This document shows positions 55,251-63,450 of a stretch of 64,000 nucleotides of DNA, in pieces. Source of the stretch: Kaistia hirudinis (GTDB lineage Bacteria; Pseudomonadota; Alphaproteobacteria; Rhizobiales; Kaistiaceae). The position numbers and the translations under genes are program-made. Position 1 is the stretch's first letter, and every line of letters starts with the position of its first letter. The notes below the pieces were generated by a model. It did no database searches and was not told where the DNA came from. It worked only from the letters and a program-made list of their open reading frames with translations. Location of the stretch: contig NZ_JACIDS010000004.1 in NCBI RefSeq assembly GCF_014196455.1, forward strand, positions 496,001 to 560,000. The letters are read 5' to 3'.

Positions 55251-55797
55251 GACGCCGTCCGCCCTTGGTGCCGCATTCGACCGGCTGGATATGCGGGTGG
55301 ATGCGGTCCGCGATGACTACGTCGCGGTCACGCAGGAATATTTCGACTGGATGAATGGCGAGATCATCCGCTTCTGCAATTTCGCCATTCCGGACATCGT
55401 CGGCATGAGCCTTGAGGACTATGTCCGCCATACGGCGGACATCGCCGCCGGCATTGCGCCGGAGGATGGCGGCATCTATGCCCGGAGGGCCGAGACCGGT
55501 CAGATCATGGCGATGGGCGGATTGCGGCGCCTTCCGGACGGCGCCGCGGAGATCGTCCGCATCTTCACGCGCCCGCAGTTCCGCGGCCAGGGGCTGGGCT
55601 TCCAGTCCGTCGGCCATCTGGTCGGCGAAGCGCGCCGACTGGGCTACGCCACCCTGCGGCTCGACACGGCGGTCTTCATGAAATCCGCGCAGAAGATCTA
55701 TCAGGCGTCCGGCTTCCTGCCGCGCGGACCCTATGCCGGCGCCGAGCCGCCACCGCCGCTTCTGCCGTTCTGGCTCTATATGGAGCGCGCGGTTTGA
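55240..55797 (+). CDS. GNAT-family N-acetyltransferase
   Basis: 185 residues from ATG 55240, overlapping the hydrolase stop by 11 bases, so translation is coupled. The core PQFRGQGLGFQSVGHLVGEARRLGY has the acetyl-CoA-binding RGxGxG-like loop and TAVFMKSAQKIYQASGFLP is the usual closing region. The protein has no signal peptide and is cytoplasmic, unlike its exported operon neighbours. Substrate unknown. Confidence 0.82.
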   Translation: MPDRTPSALGAAFDRLDMRVDAVRDDYVAVTQEYFDWMNGEIIRFCNFAIPDIVGMSLEDYVRHTADIAAGIAPEDGGIYARRAETGQIMAMGGLRRLPDGAAEIVRIFTRPQFRGQGLGFQSVGHLVGEARRLGYATLRLDTAVFMKSAQKIYQASGFLPRGPYAGAEPPPPLLPFWLYMERAV

Positions 55798-55894
55798 GAC
55801 GGCGCGCGCGCGAAGCGCAGTCCGTTCCATGCTTCGCGGCGGCCGCCTCGCGGCGCGGGAGGATCTGTCGCGTCCAGCCAATGGGAGAGCCGTC

Positions 55895-57076
55895 ATGGCG
55901 CAGTCGATGAAGATGGATCCTCTGGGCCGAAGCGCGGCGCGGCGGAGGCTGCCGGCCGGCCTCGCCGCGTCGTTTCTCGCCGCTGCCCTGCTGGCCGCCG
56001 CCCCGGCGGGCGCGGCCTCGGCCCCAAGCGCAGCGATCATCGACGCGCGGGCGATCTTTCTGCCCGAGGCGCCCGATTTCGACGTCGTGCACCCGATCTA
56101 TGCCGCGGGTCCCGCAATCGTCGAGGACATCAAGATCGGCCCCGACGAGGTCGTGACCAAGGGGCAGGTGCTGCTGACGCTGCGCGCGCCGCTCCTCGAC
56201 GAAAAGATCGCCACGACGAAAGCGTCGCTGCAGCGGCGCAGCGACTATCTTCAAGAGCTTACCGGGCTCGCGGACCAGTATGAGAACGCCATGCTGACGC
56301 TCGAAGCCGAGTATCGGCGGCAGATCGGCGAGGCGATCGCGACGATCGAGAGGGAGCGCGACGGCTACAAGCGGATCCTCGAGGGAAAGACGGAACTCCG
56401 CTCCAAGGGCCTGGAGACCAGCGGCGCGGCATTTCAGGCGCAGGTGCAATACGACCAGAGCGTCAACGAGCTCATGAAGCAGAAGCTCGCTCTGCTGGAG
56501 GTCGATTCGCGCATCGCCCAGATGCAGAAGCAGCGCTACGAGCAGTTTGCGCCGCTGTCGCGCCAGATCGAGGATCAGCGCATTGCGCTCGGCGAATTGG
56601 AGAGCCAGTACGAGTTCCTGCGCACCATTCGCGCGCCCAGCGACGGCATCGTGAATTCGATCTTCATCACGCGCGGCGCGTCCATCGACGCCAAGGATGT
56701 GCTGCTCACGCTGTCGAACGCCAATCCGACGCTGCAGGCCTATGCCTTCGTCGACATCGCGGATGTGCCGCTGCTCAAGCAGGGCATGACCGTCTCGCTG
56801 CGGCCCGCTCATGCCCGCAAGGAGATCGATCACCCCCTCAGCGGCACGATCCGTTCGATCTCGAAGACGCCGCTTTCGCGCGCCGAAGCCCGCAACCTGT
56901 TCTTCGACGATGATGCCGTCGCCTATTTCATCCCCGGCAGCATCGTCTATCTCGTCCGCATCGCGCTCGCGGCGAACACGCCCGAAGGGGTGGTCGGCTC
57001 CGGCGATCTCGCGACCTTGGAGGTTCGGGCTCCGGCGGATGGCGGCCCCGGCCCCGCAGTGGAGCAGCGGCCATGA
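55895..57076 (+). CDS. HlyD/MFP-type periplasmic adaptor-like protein
   Basis: 393 residues from ATG 55895 (GGGAGAG upstream). A signal peptide or anchor (RLPAGLAASFLAAALLAAAPAGAA) is followed by a lipoyl/HlyD half-motif (AGPAIVEDIKIGPDEVVTKGQVLLTLRAP), a long coiled-coil hairpin (about 100-240) and a second lipoyl half plus beta-barrel (IRAPSDGIVNSIFITRGASI). This is the architecture of membrane-fusion proteins. No inner-membrane pump gene is adjacent. Its stop overlaps hydrolase copy 2 by ATGA. Confidence 0.8.
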   Translation: MAQSMKMDPLGRSAARRRLPAGLAASFLAAALLAAAPAGAASAPSAAIIDARAIFLPEAPDFDVVHPIYAAGPAIVEDIKIGPDEVVTKGQVLLTLRAPLLDEKIATTKASLQRRSDYLQELTGLADQYENAMLTLEAEYRRQIGEAIATIERERDGYKRILEGKTELRSKGLETSGAAFQAQVQYDQSVNELMKQKLALLEVDSRIAQMQKQRYEQFAPLSRQIEDQRIALGELESQYEFLRTIRAPSDGIVNSIFITRGASIDAKDVLLTLSNANPTLQAYAFVDIADVPLLKQGMTVSLRPAHARKEIDHPLSGTIRSISKTPLSRAEARNLFFDDDAVAYFIPGSIVYLVRIALAANTPEGVVGSGDLATLEVRAPADGGPGPAVEQRP

Positions 57077-58344
57077 CAGTCCTTGCGCCCCAAACCCGCA
57101 GCGCCGCCACCTCGTCCCGGCAGGCGTGGCGGCTCCTCGTCAGCCTCCTCGGCCTCGTCGGCGCCCTCGTCCTCACATGGGCAAATGCGGGTCTCGCGGC
57201 GGCCGCGGACGCGGCGCCGATCGCCGTTCCGTCGGGCGTCCGCTCCGAGCTGATCGGCCGCTGGGACATCGACACGCTCAACCGCATCCTGACGGTCGAC
57301 TCGCCGAAATATTTCGGCATTTCCGTGCCCTATACGCCGGCGAGAAACGCCGTCCGTCTCTATCGGATCACCTATGCCTCGGTCGTGCCGGAACAGAACA
57401 ACCGGCCGATCGTCGCCACCGGCCTGCTTGCGGTGCCGGATACCGGTGCGTCCAGCCTCCCCATCCTGTCCTATCAGCACGGCTCGGCCTTCCTGAAGAC
57501 GCAGGTGCCATCCTTCCCGGACCAGTCGGGGGAGACGCAGCTGATCGTCGCGCAGTTCGCCGGCCAGGGCTATGTCGTGATCGGTGCCGACTATTTCGGC
57601 ATGGGCGCATCGACGGAGCCGGAAGCCTTCGGCGTCATGGCGAGCCAGCAGCAGGCGAGCCTCGACATGCTCCGCGCCTCCGAGGCCGTGCTGGCGCAGA
57701 TGCAGATCGCGACCGGCAAGCTCTTCCTCGGCGGCTGGTCGCTGGGGGGCTTCGTCACCATGGCCTTCCTCGAACGTCTGGAGAAGGACGGCGTCAAGGT
57801 CAGCGGCGCGGCCACCGCCAGCGGCCCGGCCGACGTGTTCTCCTTGCTCAGCGGCTTTCTGGACTTTCCGCGCAAGAACGACGCCGCCTCGACCAATCTC
57901 CTCTACATTCTCTCCGCCTTCTCCTTCGAGACCTATTACGGCCTTCCCGGCCTCGCGCGATCCTTCTTCACCGACGAATACTACGACATCGCCAAGCGCG
58001 CCTATGAGCGCCAGCCCTATGATTTCAATGACATTCCGACCGATCTCACCAAGCTGATCCGCCCGGACTATTTCGATCCCGATTTCTTCGCCAGTTCGGC
58101 CTATGGCCGGATCGCCTTCGCGACGCAGGCCTATCGCTGGATCATCAAGACGCCGGTGCACAATTATTATGGCGAGGCCGACGAAGTCGTATCGGTCGGG
58201 CTCGCGCGGCTCGCCATGAACTACCAACAGGGCATCGGCGGCGGCAACGACAAGGTCGAAGCCATCTCCACCGGTCCGACCGACCACCGCGGCACCTTCG
58301 CCACGGCCGTCGCGCTCTGGAAGAATTGGTTCGATAGGCTGTAA
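57073..58344 (+). CDS. Exported alpha/beta hydrolase, copy 2
   Basis: 423 residues. A hydrophobic segment (LLVSLLGLVGALVLTWANAGLAAAA) serves as signal peptide or anchor. Aligns with copy 1 throughout the mature part at roughly 80 percent identity by eye: GGWSLGGF nucleophile elbow, NYYGEADEVVS acid and GPTDHRGTF His. The overlap with the HlyD gene and the intervening GNAT show that the duplication has been kept within one operon of four genes. Differences are concentrated in the signal region and surface loops. Confidence 0.83.
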   Translation: MTVLAPQTRSAATSSRQAWRLLVSLLGLVGALVLTWANAGLAAAADAAPIAVPSGVRSELIGRWDIDTLNRILTVDSPKYFGISVPYTPARNAVRLYRITYASVVPEQNNRPIVATGLLAVPDTGASSLPILSYQHGSAFLKTQVPSFPDQSGETQLIVAQFAGQGYVVIGADYFGMGASTEPEAFGVMASQQQASLDMLRASEAVLAQMQIATGKLFLGGWSLGGFVTMAFLERLEKDGVKVSGAATASGPADVFSLLSGFLDFPRKNDAASTNLLYILSAFSFETYYGLPGLARSFFTDEYYDIAKRAYERQPYDFNDIPTDLTKLIRPDYFDPDFFASSAYGRIAFATQAYRWIIKTPVHNYYGEADEVVSVGLARLAMNYQQGIGGGNDKVEAISTGPTDHRGTFATAVALWKNWFDRL

Positions 58345-58597
58345 CGCGGAAGTCCGGCGGAACGCTCACCCGCTATCCGGCGAGAGCAGTCGGTCCCGCG
58401 TCCCGGCTGGGCACCGGTGAGGACTGCAAGCCAGCGCCCAGCCACACATTCTCCATAATCGTTGCCCGCAGCACGATGATATCTTCATACGTTCGTGCTT
58501 TCCTGCGTCTGGGAAACGGGCTGATTCCTGTGGGCAATGGGCTTTGCATGCCAAGGCTTGTGTTGTGGCAGGCGTGCATGGGTTGGAAGAGGGTCAC

Positions 58598-59512
58598 GTG
58601 ACGTCGAGGCAAATTGTCCGGCTGCTTGCCGCAGCCGTTCCGGGCGTCGCCTGGCCAGGGATCGCCTGCGCCGGAAGCTTCCTTGAGCCCGCCGGACCGG
58701 TCGCTGCGGCACAGATCTCGCATTTGGGCGTCATCAGCGCGCTGATGCTCATCGTCATCGTGCCGATGTTCGTGGCGTTGCCGATCGTGCTGCTGCGTTA
58801 CCGCCGCGGCGGCAAGGGCACCTATCGGCCCGACTGGGAGTTCAACTGGGGCCTCGAGATCCTCATCTGGGCTGTCCCGGTCGCGCTCGTACTCGCGCTT
58901 GGCACGGCCCTGTGGAAGCACACGCTACAGAACGACCCCTACCGTCCGCTCGGTCCCGACCCACTGGTCGTGGAAGTCGTCGCACTCGATTGGAAGTTCC
59001 TGTTTCTCTACCCCGAGCAGGGCGTGGCGACGCTGGACCTGCTCGCCTTGCCGCAAGGAAGGCCCGTGACGCTGAAGCTGACCAGCGGCACGGTGATGCA
59101 ATCCTTCATCGTTCCCAGCCTCGCCGGGCAGATCTACGCCATGGGGGGCATGCAGACGCAGCTCAATCTGCTGGCGGATCAAAGCGGCGATTTCACGGGG
59201 CGCAACACGCAGTATAACGGCCTTGGCTTCGCAACCCAGTCCTTCACCACCCGCGTGATGAGCCCGAGCGCGTTCGAGGATTGGGTCGACGCCACCAAGG
59301 CGCAGGGGACGGCACTCGATGCCGCCGGATACCAGAGCCTGCTCCCGGCTTCCGTGGTCCATACGCCCGTCCTCTATGGCAGCTTCGAGCCGGGTCTGTT
59401 TGACCAGGTGATCGCCAGCTTCGCGCCACGCATGGGGCATGGCGCCGCCGCCGCGCCCGCCACGAGCGAAACGCCGCACCACAGCATGCCCATGCCGGAG
59501 ACCGGACAATGA
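58598..59512 (+). CDS. cyoA: Cytochrome o ubiquinol oxidase subunit II (CyoA)
   Basis: 304 residues from GTG 58598, with GAAGAGG upstream; a longer TTG start lacks such a site. A signal/lipoprotein-like N-terminus (cysteine in PGIACAGSFLEP corresponds to the CyoA lipid Cys), two TM helices (about 40-60 and 85-105) and a soluble cupredoxin domain (LPQGRPVTLKLTSGTVMQSFIVPSLAGQIYAMGGM). The CuA cysteines are absent, as in quinol oxidases. First gene of cyoABCD, which reduces O2 with quinol and pumps protons at the inner membrane. Confidence 0.92.
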   Translation: MTSRQIVRLLAAAVPGVAWPGIACAGSFLEPAGPVAAAQISHLGVISALMLIVIVPMFVALPIVLLRYRRGGKGTYRPDWEFNWGLEILIWAVPVALVLALGTALWKHTLQNDPYRPLGPDPLVVEVVALDWKFLFLYPEQGVATLDLLALPQGRPVTLKLTSGTVMQSFIVPSLAGQIYAMGGMQTQLNLLADQSGDFTGRNTQYNGLGFATQSFTTRVMSPSAFEDWVDATKAQGTALDAAGYQSLLPASVVHTPVLYGSFEPGLFDQVIASFAPRMGHGAAAAPATSETPHHSMPMPETGQ

Positions 59513-61638
59513 ACTGGGAACTGATCTTCGGCCAGCTCAAGTGGACCTCGATCGTCTTCTCGGGGGCCATCCTGAACCCGTCGCTCAGCGAGTTCATCGC
59601 CTCGGGCGCCGGCGCCATTGCGGTGCTGGGTGCCATCGCTGCGCTCATCCTGCTGACGGTTAAGGGTTGGTGGGTGCCGCTATGGCGCGACTGGCTGACC
59701 AGCGTCGACCACAAGAAGGTCGGCATCATGTACATCGCGATCGCGCTGGTCATGTTCGCCCGGGCGGTGATCGAGGCGGCGCTGATCAGGGCGCAGCAGC
59801 TGTCTGCCTATGACAGCCCCGGTTTCCTGTCCGCAGACCATTTCGGGCAGCTGTTCAGCACCCACGGCACGATCATGATCTTCTTCGTGGCGATGCCCTT
59901 CATCACCGGGCTGATGAACTACGTCATGCCGTTGCAGATCGGCGCTCGCGACGTGTCCTTTCCGCTGCTGAACGCCATCTCGCTGATGCTGACGCTCGCC
60001 GGCGCGATATTGATGATGGTTTCCCTGGTCATCGGCCAGTTCTCCACTGGCGGCTGGACGGCCTATCCGCCCTTCACCGGCATCAAGTTCAGCCCCGGCG
60101 AAGGCGTCGACTACTGGATCTGGGCGGTGTCGCTCGGCTCGATCGGTTCGACGCTGACGGGCCTCAACTTCGCTGTCACGATCTACAAGAAGCGCTGTCC
60201 CGGCATGACGCTGTTCCGCATGCCGCTTTTCTGCTGGACGACGCTCTGCACCTCGATCCTGATGATCTTTGCGATGGCGCCGCTCACCGCTGCGACGATC
60301 ATGCTCGCCCTCGACCGCTACGCCGGCTTTCACTTCTTCACGAACGGCGACGGCGGCAACATGATGAACTATGCGAACCTCTTCTGGCTGTTCGGCCATC
60401 CCGAGGTTTACATTCTCATCCTGCCGGCCTTCGGCGTCTGGTCCGAAATCGTCGCGACCTTCTCCAGCAAGCGCATCTACGGCTATACCTCGCTGGTCTA
60501 CGCCACGATGTGCATTGCCGTGCTCTCGTTTGCGGTGTGGCTGCATCACTTCTTCACCATGGGCCAGAGCGCCAATGTGAATGCGGTCTTCGGTATCGCC
60601 ACGATGGTGATCGGCGTGCCGACCGGTGTGAAGGTCTATGACTGGCTTCTGACCATGGTGGGCGGGCGCATCCGCTTCACCACCCCGATGCTGTTTCACA
60701 TCAACTTCCTGCTCACCTTCATTCTCGGCGGCATGACGGGCGTGCTGCTGGCGAACCCGGGCATCGATTTCCAGGTCCACAACACGCTGTTCCTGGTCGC
60801 CCACTTCCACAACATGATCATTCCCGGCGTCCTTTTCGGCATGTTCGCGGCGGTGCAGTTCTGGTTCCCGAAAGCCTTCGGGTTCCGGCTGCACGAAGGC
60901 CTGGGCAGAGCCTCCTTCTGGTGCTTCGCGCCGGGCTTCCTGCTGGCCTTCTTCCCCCTCTACTGGCTTGGCCTGATGGGTGCCACGCGCCGCACCTATA
61001 TGTGGTCGGATCCCACCTACCTGCCTTGGCTCGCCCTCGCCATGGCCGGCGCTGTCCTGATCCTGACCGGCTTCGCCCTGATGGTGACGCAGATCGTTGT
61101 GTCGGTACGCCGGCGCGCGCAACTCGCCGCGCCGCTGGGCGATCCATGGGACGGGCGCGCGCTCGAATGGTCGATACCCTCTCCGCCGCCGGACTGGAAC
61201 TTTGCCGTGCTGCCGGAGGTGTCCTCAAGGGATGCCTTCTATGAGGCCAAGAAGGCCGGCACCGCCTATCGCTCGCCGGCGGGCTATGAGGATATCGAGG
61301 TGCCGCGCAATACCGCGACGGCGCCGCTGATCGGCCTGTTCGCCTGCGCCTGGGCGTTCGGTCTCGTCTGGCAAATCTGGTGGCTGGTGGTGGTGTCCTT
61401 CGTGCTGATGTGGGCCGTGGTCATCGCGCGATCCTTCGCGCGCGATACCGAGGAGACCATTCCGGCCGCGACGGTGAAGGCGGCGCACGAGGCTTTCCTC
61501 GCCGCTGTGCGTGCCACCCCTGGCGTGACGCGCGATCAGGAGATGACAGCTGCAAATCGGGGCCGGGCCATCCCGGAAGGTCTGGAGGGGGGCTCCGGCG
61601 CCCTGTCTTCCGACTCTGCTGTGGGGGTGTCGCGATGA
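59509..61638 (+). CDS. cyoB: Cytochrome o ubiquinol oxidase subunit I (CyoB)
   Basis: 709 residues; overlaps cyoA by ATGA. The haem-copper core is intact: WLFGHPEVYILILPAFG (CuB His and cross-linked Tyr), WLHHFFTMG (paired CuB His) and LFLVAHFHNMI (haem His ligands). The N-terminal extra helix (LILLTVKGWWVPLWRDWLTSVDHKKVG) is typical of CyoB. This is the catalytic subunit with haems b and o3. Confidence 0.96.
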   Translation: MNWELIFGQLKWTSIVFSGAILNPSLSEFIASGAGAIAVLGAIAALILLTVKGWWVPLWRDWLTSVDHKKVGIMYIAIALVMFARAVIEAALIRAQQLSAYDSPGFLSADHFGQLFSTHGTIMIFFVAMPFITGLMNYVMPLQIGARDVSFPLLNAISLMLTLAGAILMMVSLVIGQFSTGGWTAYPPFTGIKFSPGEGVDYWIWAVSLGSIGSTLTGLNFAVTIYKKRCPGMTLFRMPLFCWTTLCTSILMIFAMAPLTAATIMLALDRYAGFHFFTNGDGGNMMNYANLFWLFGHPEVYILILPAFGVWSEIVATFSSKRIYGYTSLVYATMCIAVLSFAVWLHHFFTMGQSANVNAVFGIATMVIGVPTGVKVYDWLLTMVGGRIRFTTPMLFHINFLLTFILGGMTGVLLANPGIDFQVHNTLFLVAHFHNMIIPGVLFGMFAAVQFWFPKAFGFRLHEGLGRASFWCFAPGFLLAFFPLYWLGLMGATRRTYMWSDPTYLPWLALAMAGAVLILTGFALMVTQIVVSVRRRAQLAAPLGDPWDGRALEWSIPSPPPDWNFAVLPEVSSRDAFYEAKKAGTAYRSPAGYEDIEVPRNTATAPLIGLFACAWAFGLVWQIWWLVVVSFVLMWAVVIARSFARDTEETIPAATVKAAHEAFLAAVRATPGVTRDQEMTAANRGRAIPEGLEGGSGALSSDSAVGVSR

Positions 61639-62267
61639 GCCTTTCCGAACGCCTCCATCCCGGCATCAATCTCGCCGGCACGGATCCCGAAGGTCATGAA
61701 GCCGCCGAAGAGGTCCTGTTCGGCTTCTGGATCTTCCTGATGAGCGATCTGGTGCTGTTCGCAGTGCTGTTCGCGACCTATGCCGCGATGAGCGTCCAAG
61801 GCATTGCCGAAGGTCCGGGCCCCGCCCAGGTCTTTGATCTGACGGCCGCATTCCTGGAAACGCTTCTGCTGCTGCTCTCCAGCTTCGCCTTCGGTTTCGC
61901 CTTGCTGGCGATGAAATACAGAGAAAATCGGCGCAGCGTGCTGGCCTGGCTCCTCGCGACGGGCATACTCGGCATCGCCTTCGTCGGCATGGAACTGCAC
62001 GATTACTACGTCATGGTCACCGCGCATGCTGCGACCCCGCAGACGAGCGGCTTCCTGTCGGCCTATTATCTCCTGACCGGCACGCACGCGCTGCATGTGT
62101 CATCCGGACTGGTGTGGATGGCGATCATGGCGATTCAGATCGCGGTGTTCGGCTTCGACAAGCGGGTGAAGCTGCGGCTGATGCGCCTCGCCCTGTTCTG
62201 GCACATGCTCGACGTGGTCTGGATCGGCATCTTCACCTTTGTCTACCTGTTCGGGGTCACGTCATGA
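61635..62267 (+). CDS. cyoC: Cytochrome o ubiquinol oxidase subunit III (CyoC)
   Basis: 210 residues from ATG 61635, overlapping cyoB by ATGA. Five TM helices; FGFWIFLMSDLVLFAVLFATYAAM and the closing FWHMLDVVWIGIFTFVYLFG are the subunit III signatures. A structural subunit without metal. Confidence 0.95.
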   Translation: MSLSERLHPGINLAGTDPEGHEAAEEVLFGFWIFLMSDLVLFAVLFATYAAMSVQGIAEGPGPAQVFDLTAAFLETLLLLLSSFAFGFALLAMKYRENRRSVLAWLLATGILGIAFVGMELHDYYVMVTAHAATPQTSGFLSAYYLLTGTHALHVSSGLVWMAIMAIQIAVFGFDKRVKLRLMRLALFWHMLDVVWIGIFTFVYLFGVTS

Positions 62268-62608
62268 GCAACCGGGTTCCCGCCGACAGGTTACCGGCTG
62301 CGTATGAGGAGGAACGACGCGAGCGGCTCAGCTATGTGATCGGCCTCGTCCTGGCGCTGGCGCTGACCGCCGGCGCCTTCGCGGTGGTCTGGCTGGATCT
62401 GCTGAGCGGAGGCGCCGCGCTCGCCGTGCTAGGGCTGCTCGCCTTCATTCAGGCCGTCGTGCACCTGCGCTTCTTCCTGCACATCGATCTCGAACGCTCG
62501 CATCGCGACGACCTGATGCTGATCCTGTTCACCGTGTTGATCCTGCTGATCATGGTATCGGGCACCGTCTGGATCCTCTACGACCAGCACATCCGAATGA
62601 TGCCCTGA
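62264..62608 (+). CDS. cyoD: Cytochrome o ubiquinol oxidase subunit IV (CyoD)
   Basis: 114 residues from ATG 62264, overlapping cyoC by ATGA. Three TM helices; VVHLRFFLHIDLERSHRDDLMLILFTVLIL is typical. Assembly subunit. No heme O synthase gene (cyoE) follows within the window. Confidence 0.93.
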   Translation: MSNRVPADRLPAAYEEERRERLSYVIGLVLALALTAGAFAVVWLDLLSGGAALAVLGLLAFIQAVVHLRFFLHIDLERSHRDDLMLILFTVLILLIMVSGTVWILYDQHIRMMP

Positions 62609-62753
62609 GAGCGCCGATGAGTGGAGGCCGGCCTGAGGGACGCCGCGGGACGACCGTCCCGCTCCTGCGTGCTGCCCAGTCCGTCCGGGCTACGCATGAG
62701 AAGACGGCGGCCTTCGCGCCCATAGTGGCAGTGGAGCCGGTAGCCGATCAGTT

Positions 62754-63044
62754 CCCGACACCGGCGTGTCCGCCGCCCGGCTCTACTGGGAGCTCGCCAA
62801 GGCTGGCGGATCGGCAGACGGACAGCCCAAGGGTCCGATCACAGTGCCGACAGGCTTCACGATGCTAAAGGGCGAGCACGTCCGCATCTCGAAGCGATGG
62901 GCCGAAAAGCGCTATTCCGACGTGATCTACTTCAACGGCGAGAATGAGGGCGGCCACTTTGCAGCGCTTGAGCGGCCTGAGGTGCTGGTGAATGACATCC
63001 GCGCCACCTTTGCCCGCCTGAGCCAGGAGGCGCCGATCCCATGA
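62754..63044 (+). pseudogene. Epoxide-hydrolase-like C-terminal remnant
   Basis: The frame from PDTGVSAARLYWEL to the stop carries the last ~95 residues of an alpha/beta-hydrolase of the epoxide hydrolase group: SAARLYWE, then ITVPTGFTML and the catalytic-His region ENEGGHFAALERPEVLVNDIRATF. Everything before (the HGxP and nucleophile-Asp regions) is missing. The gene is decayed; the remaining open frame has no good start. Confidence 0.72.
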
Positions 63045-63450
63045 GCGCGCAATCAGCCGATCCGGCGGCGTCCTGTGTCCGGGGCCGGGCGGCGGACGGT
63101 TCCTGACCAGGAGGGTGGGGGCGGTGAAGGCGGAAGCGCTACCCTCGATCCTCGCCTTCAACATTCTCCTCGCCGTCAACGCCTTCGGAACGACGGCCAT
63201 AGAAGAGCCTCGAGCCGAGGCGCGACCCGCGCCGGCGCCTACGTCCTCTGTTGACGCAAAGCCGACGGATTTCGCTGGCGCCTGGAATGTCCGGATACCG
63301 TCGTCTTCGAGACTTCGTCGTGTGCGATCGCTCTACTGTGTGAGCAGATCGGGTAGCTGCTTGCCGGTCGTCGACCCCGGTTCGTCCGCTAATGGCGGGC
63401 TCGGGACGTTCACAGGGCACCGTTCGGATTCTGCCGGATTGAGCCGGCGA
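63045..63450. other. Intergenic region after the cyo operon remnant
   Basis: About 400 bp before the AraC gene (which ends at 63451 on the minus strand). A GTG-started frame at 63124 (VKAEALPSILAFNILLAVNAFGTTA) looks like a signal peptide, but its continuation is not convincing, so it is not called. Nothing else seen. Confidence 0.4.

Noticed and set aside
58598-62608. Cytochrome c oxidase (aa3) operon
   Set aside because: Subunit II lacks the CuA cysteines and the four-gene order and overlaps are those of cyoABCD.
63124-63440. Small exported protein from a GTG start
   Set aside because: The signal-peptide-like start is followed by sequence with no protein-like features and no conserved pattern.
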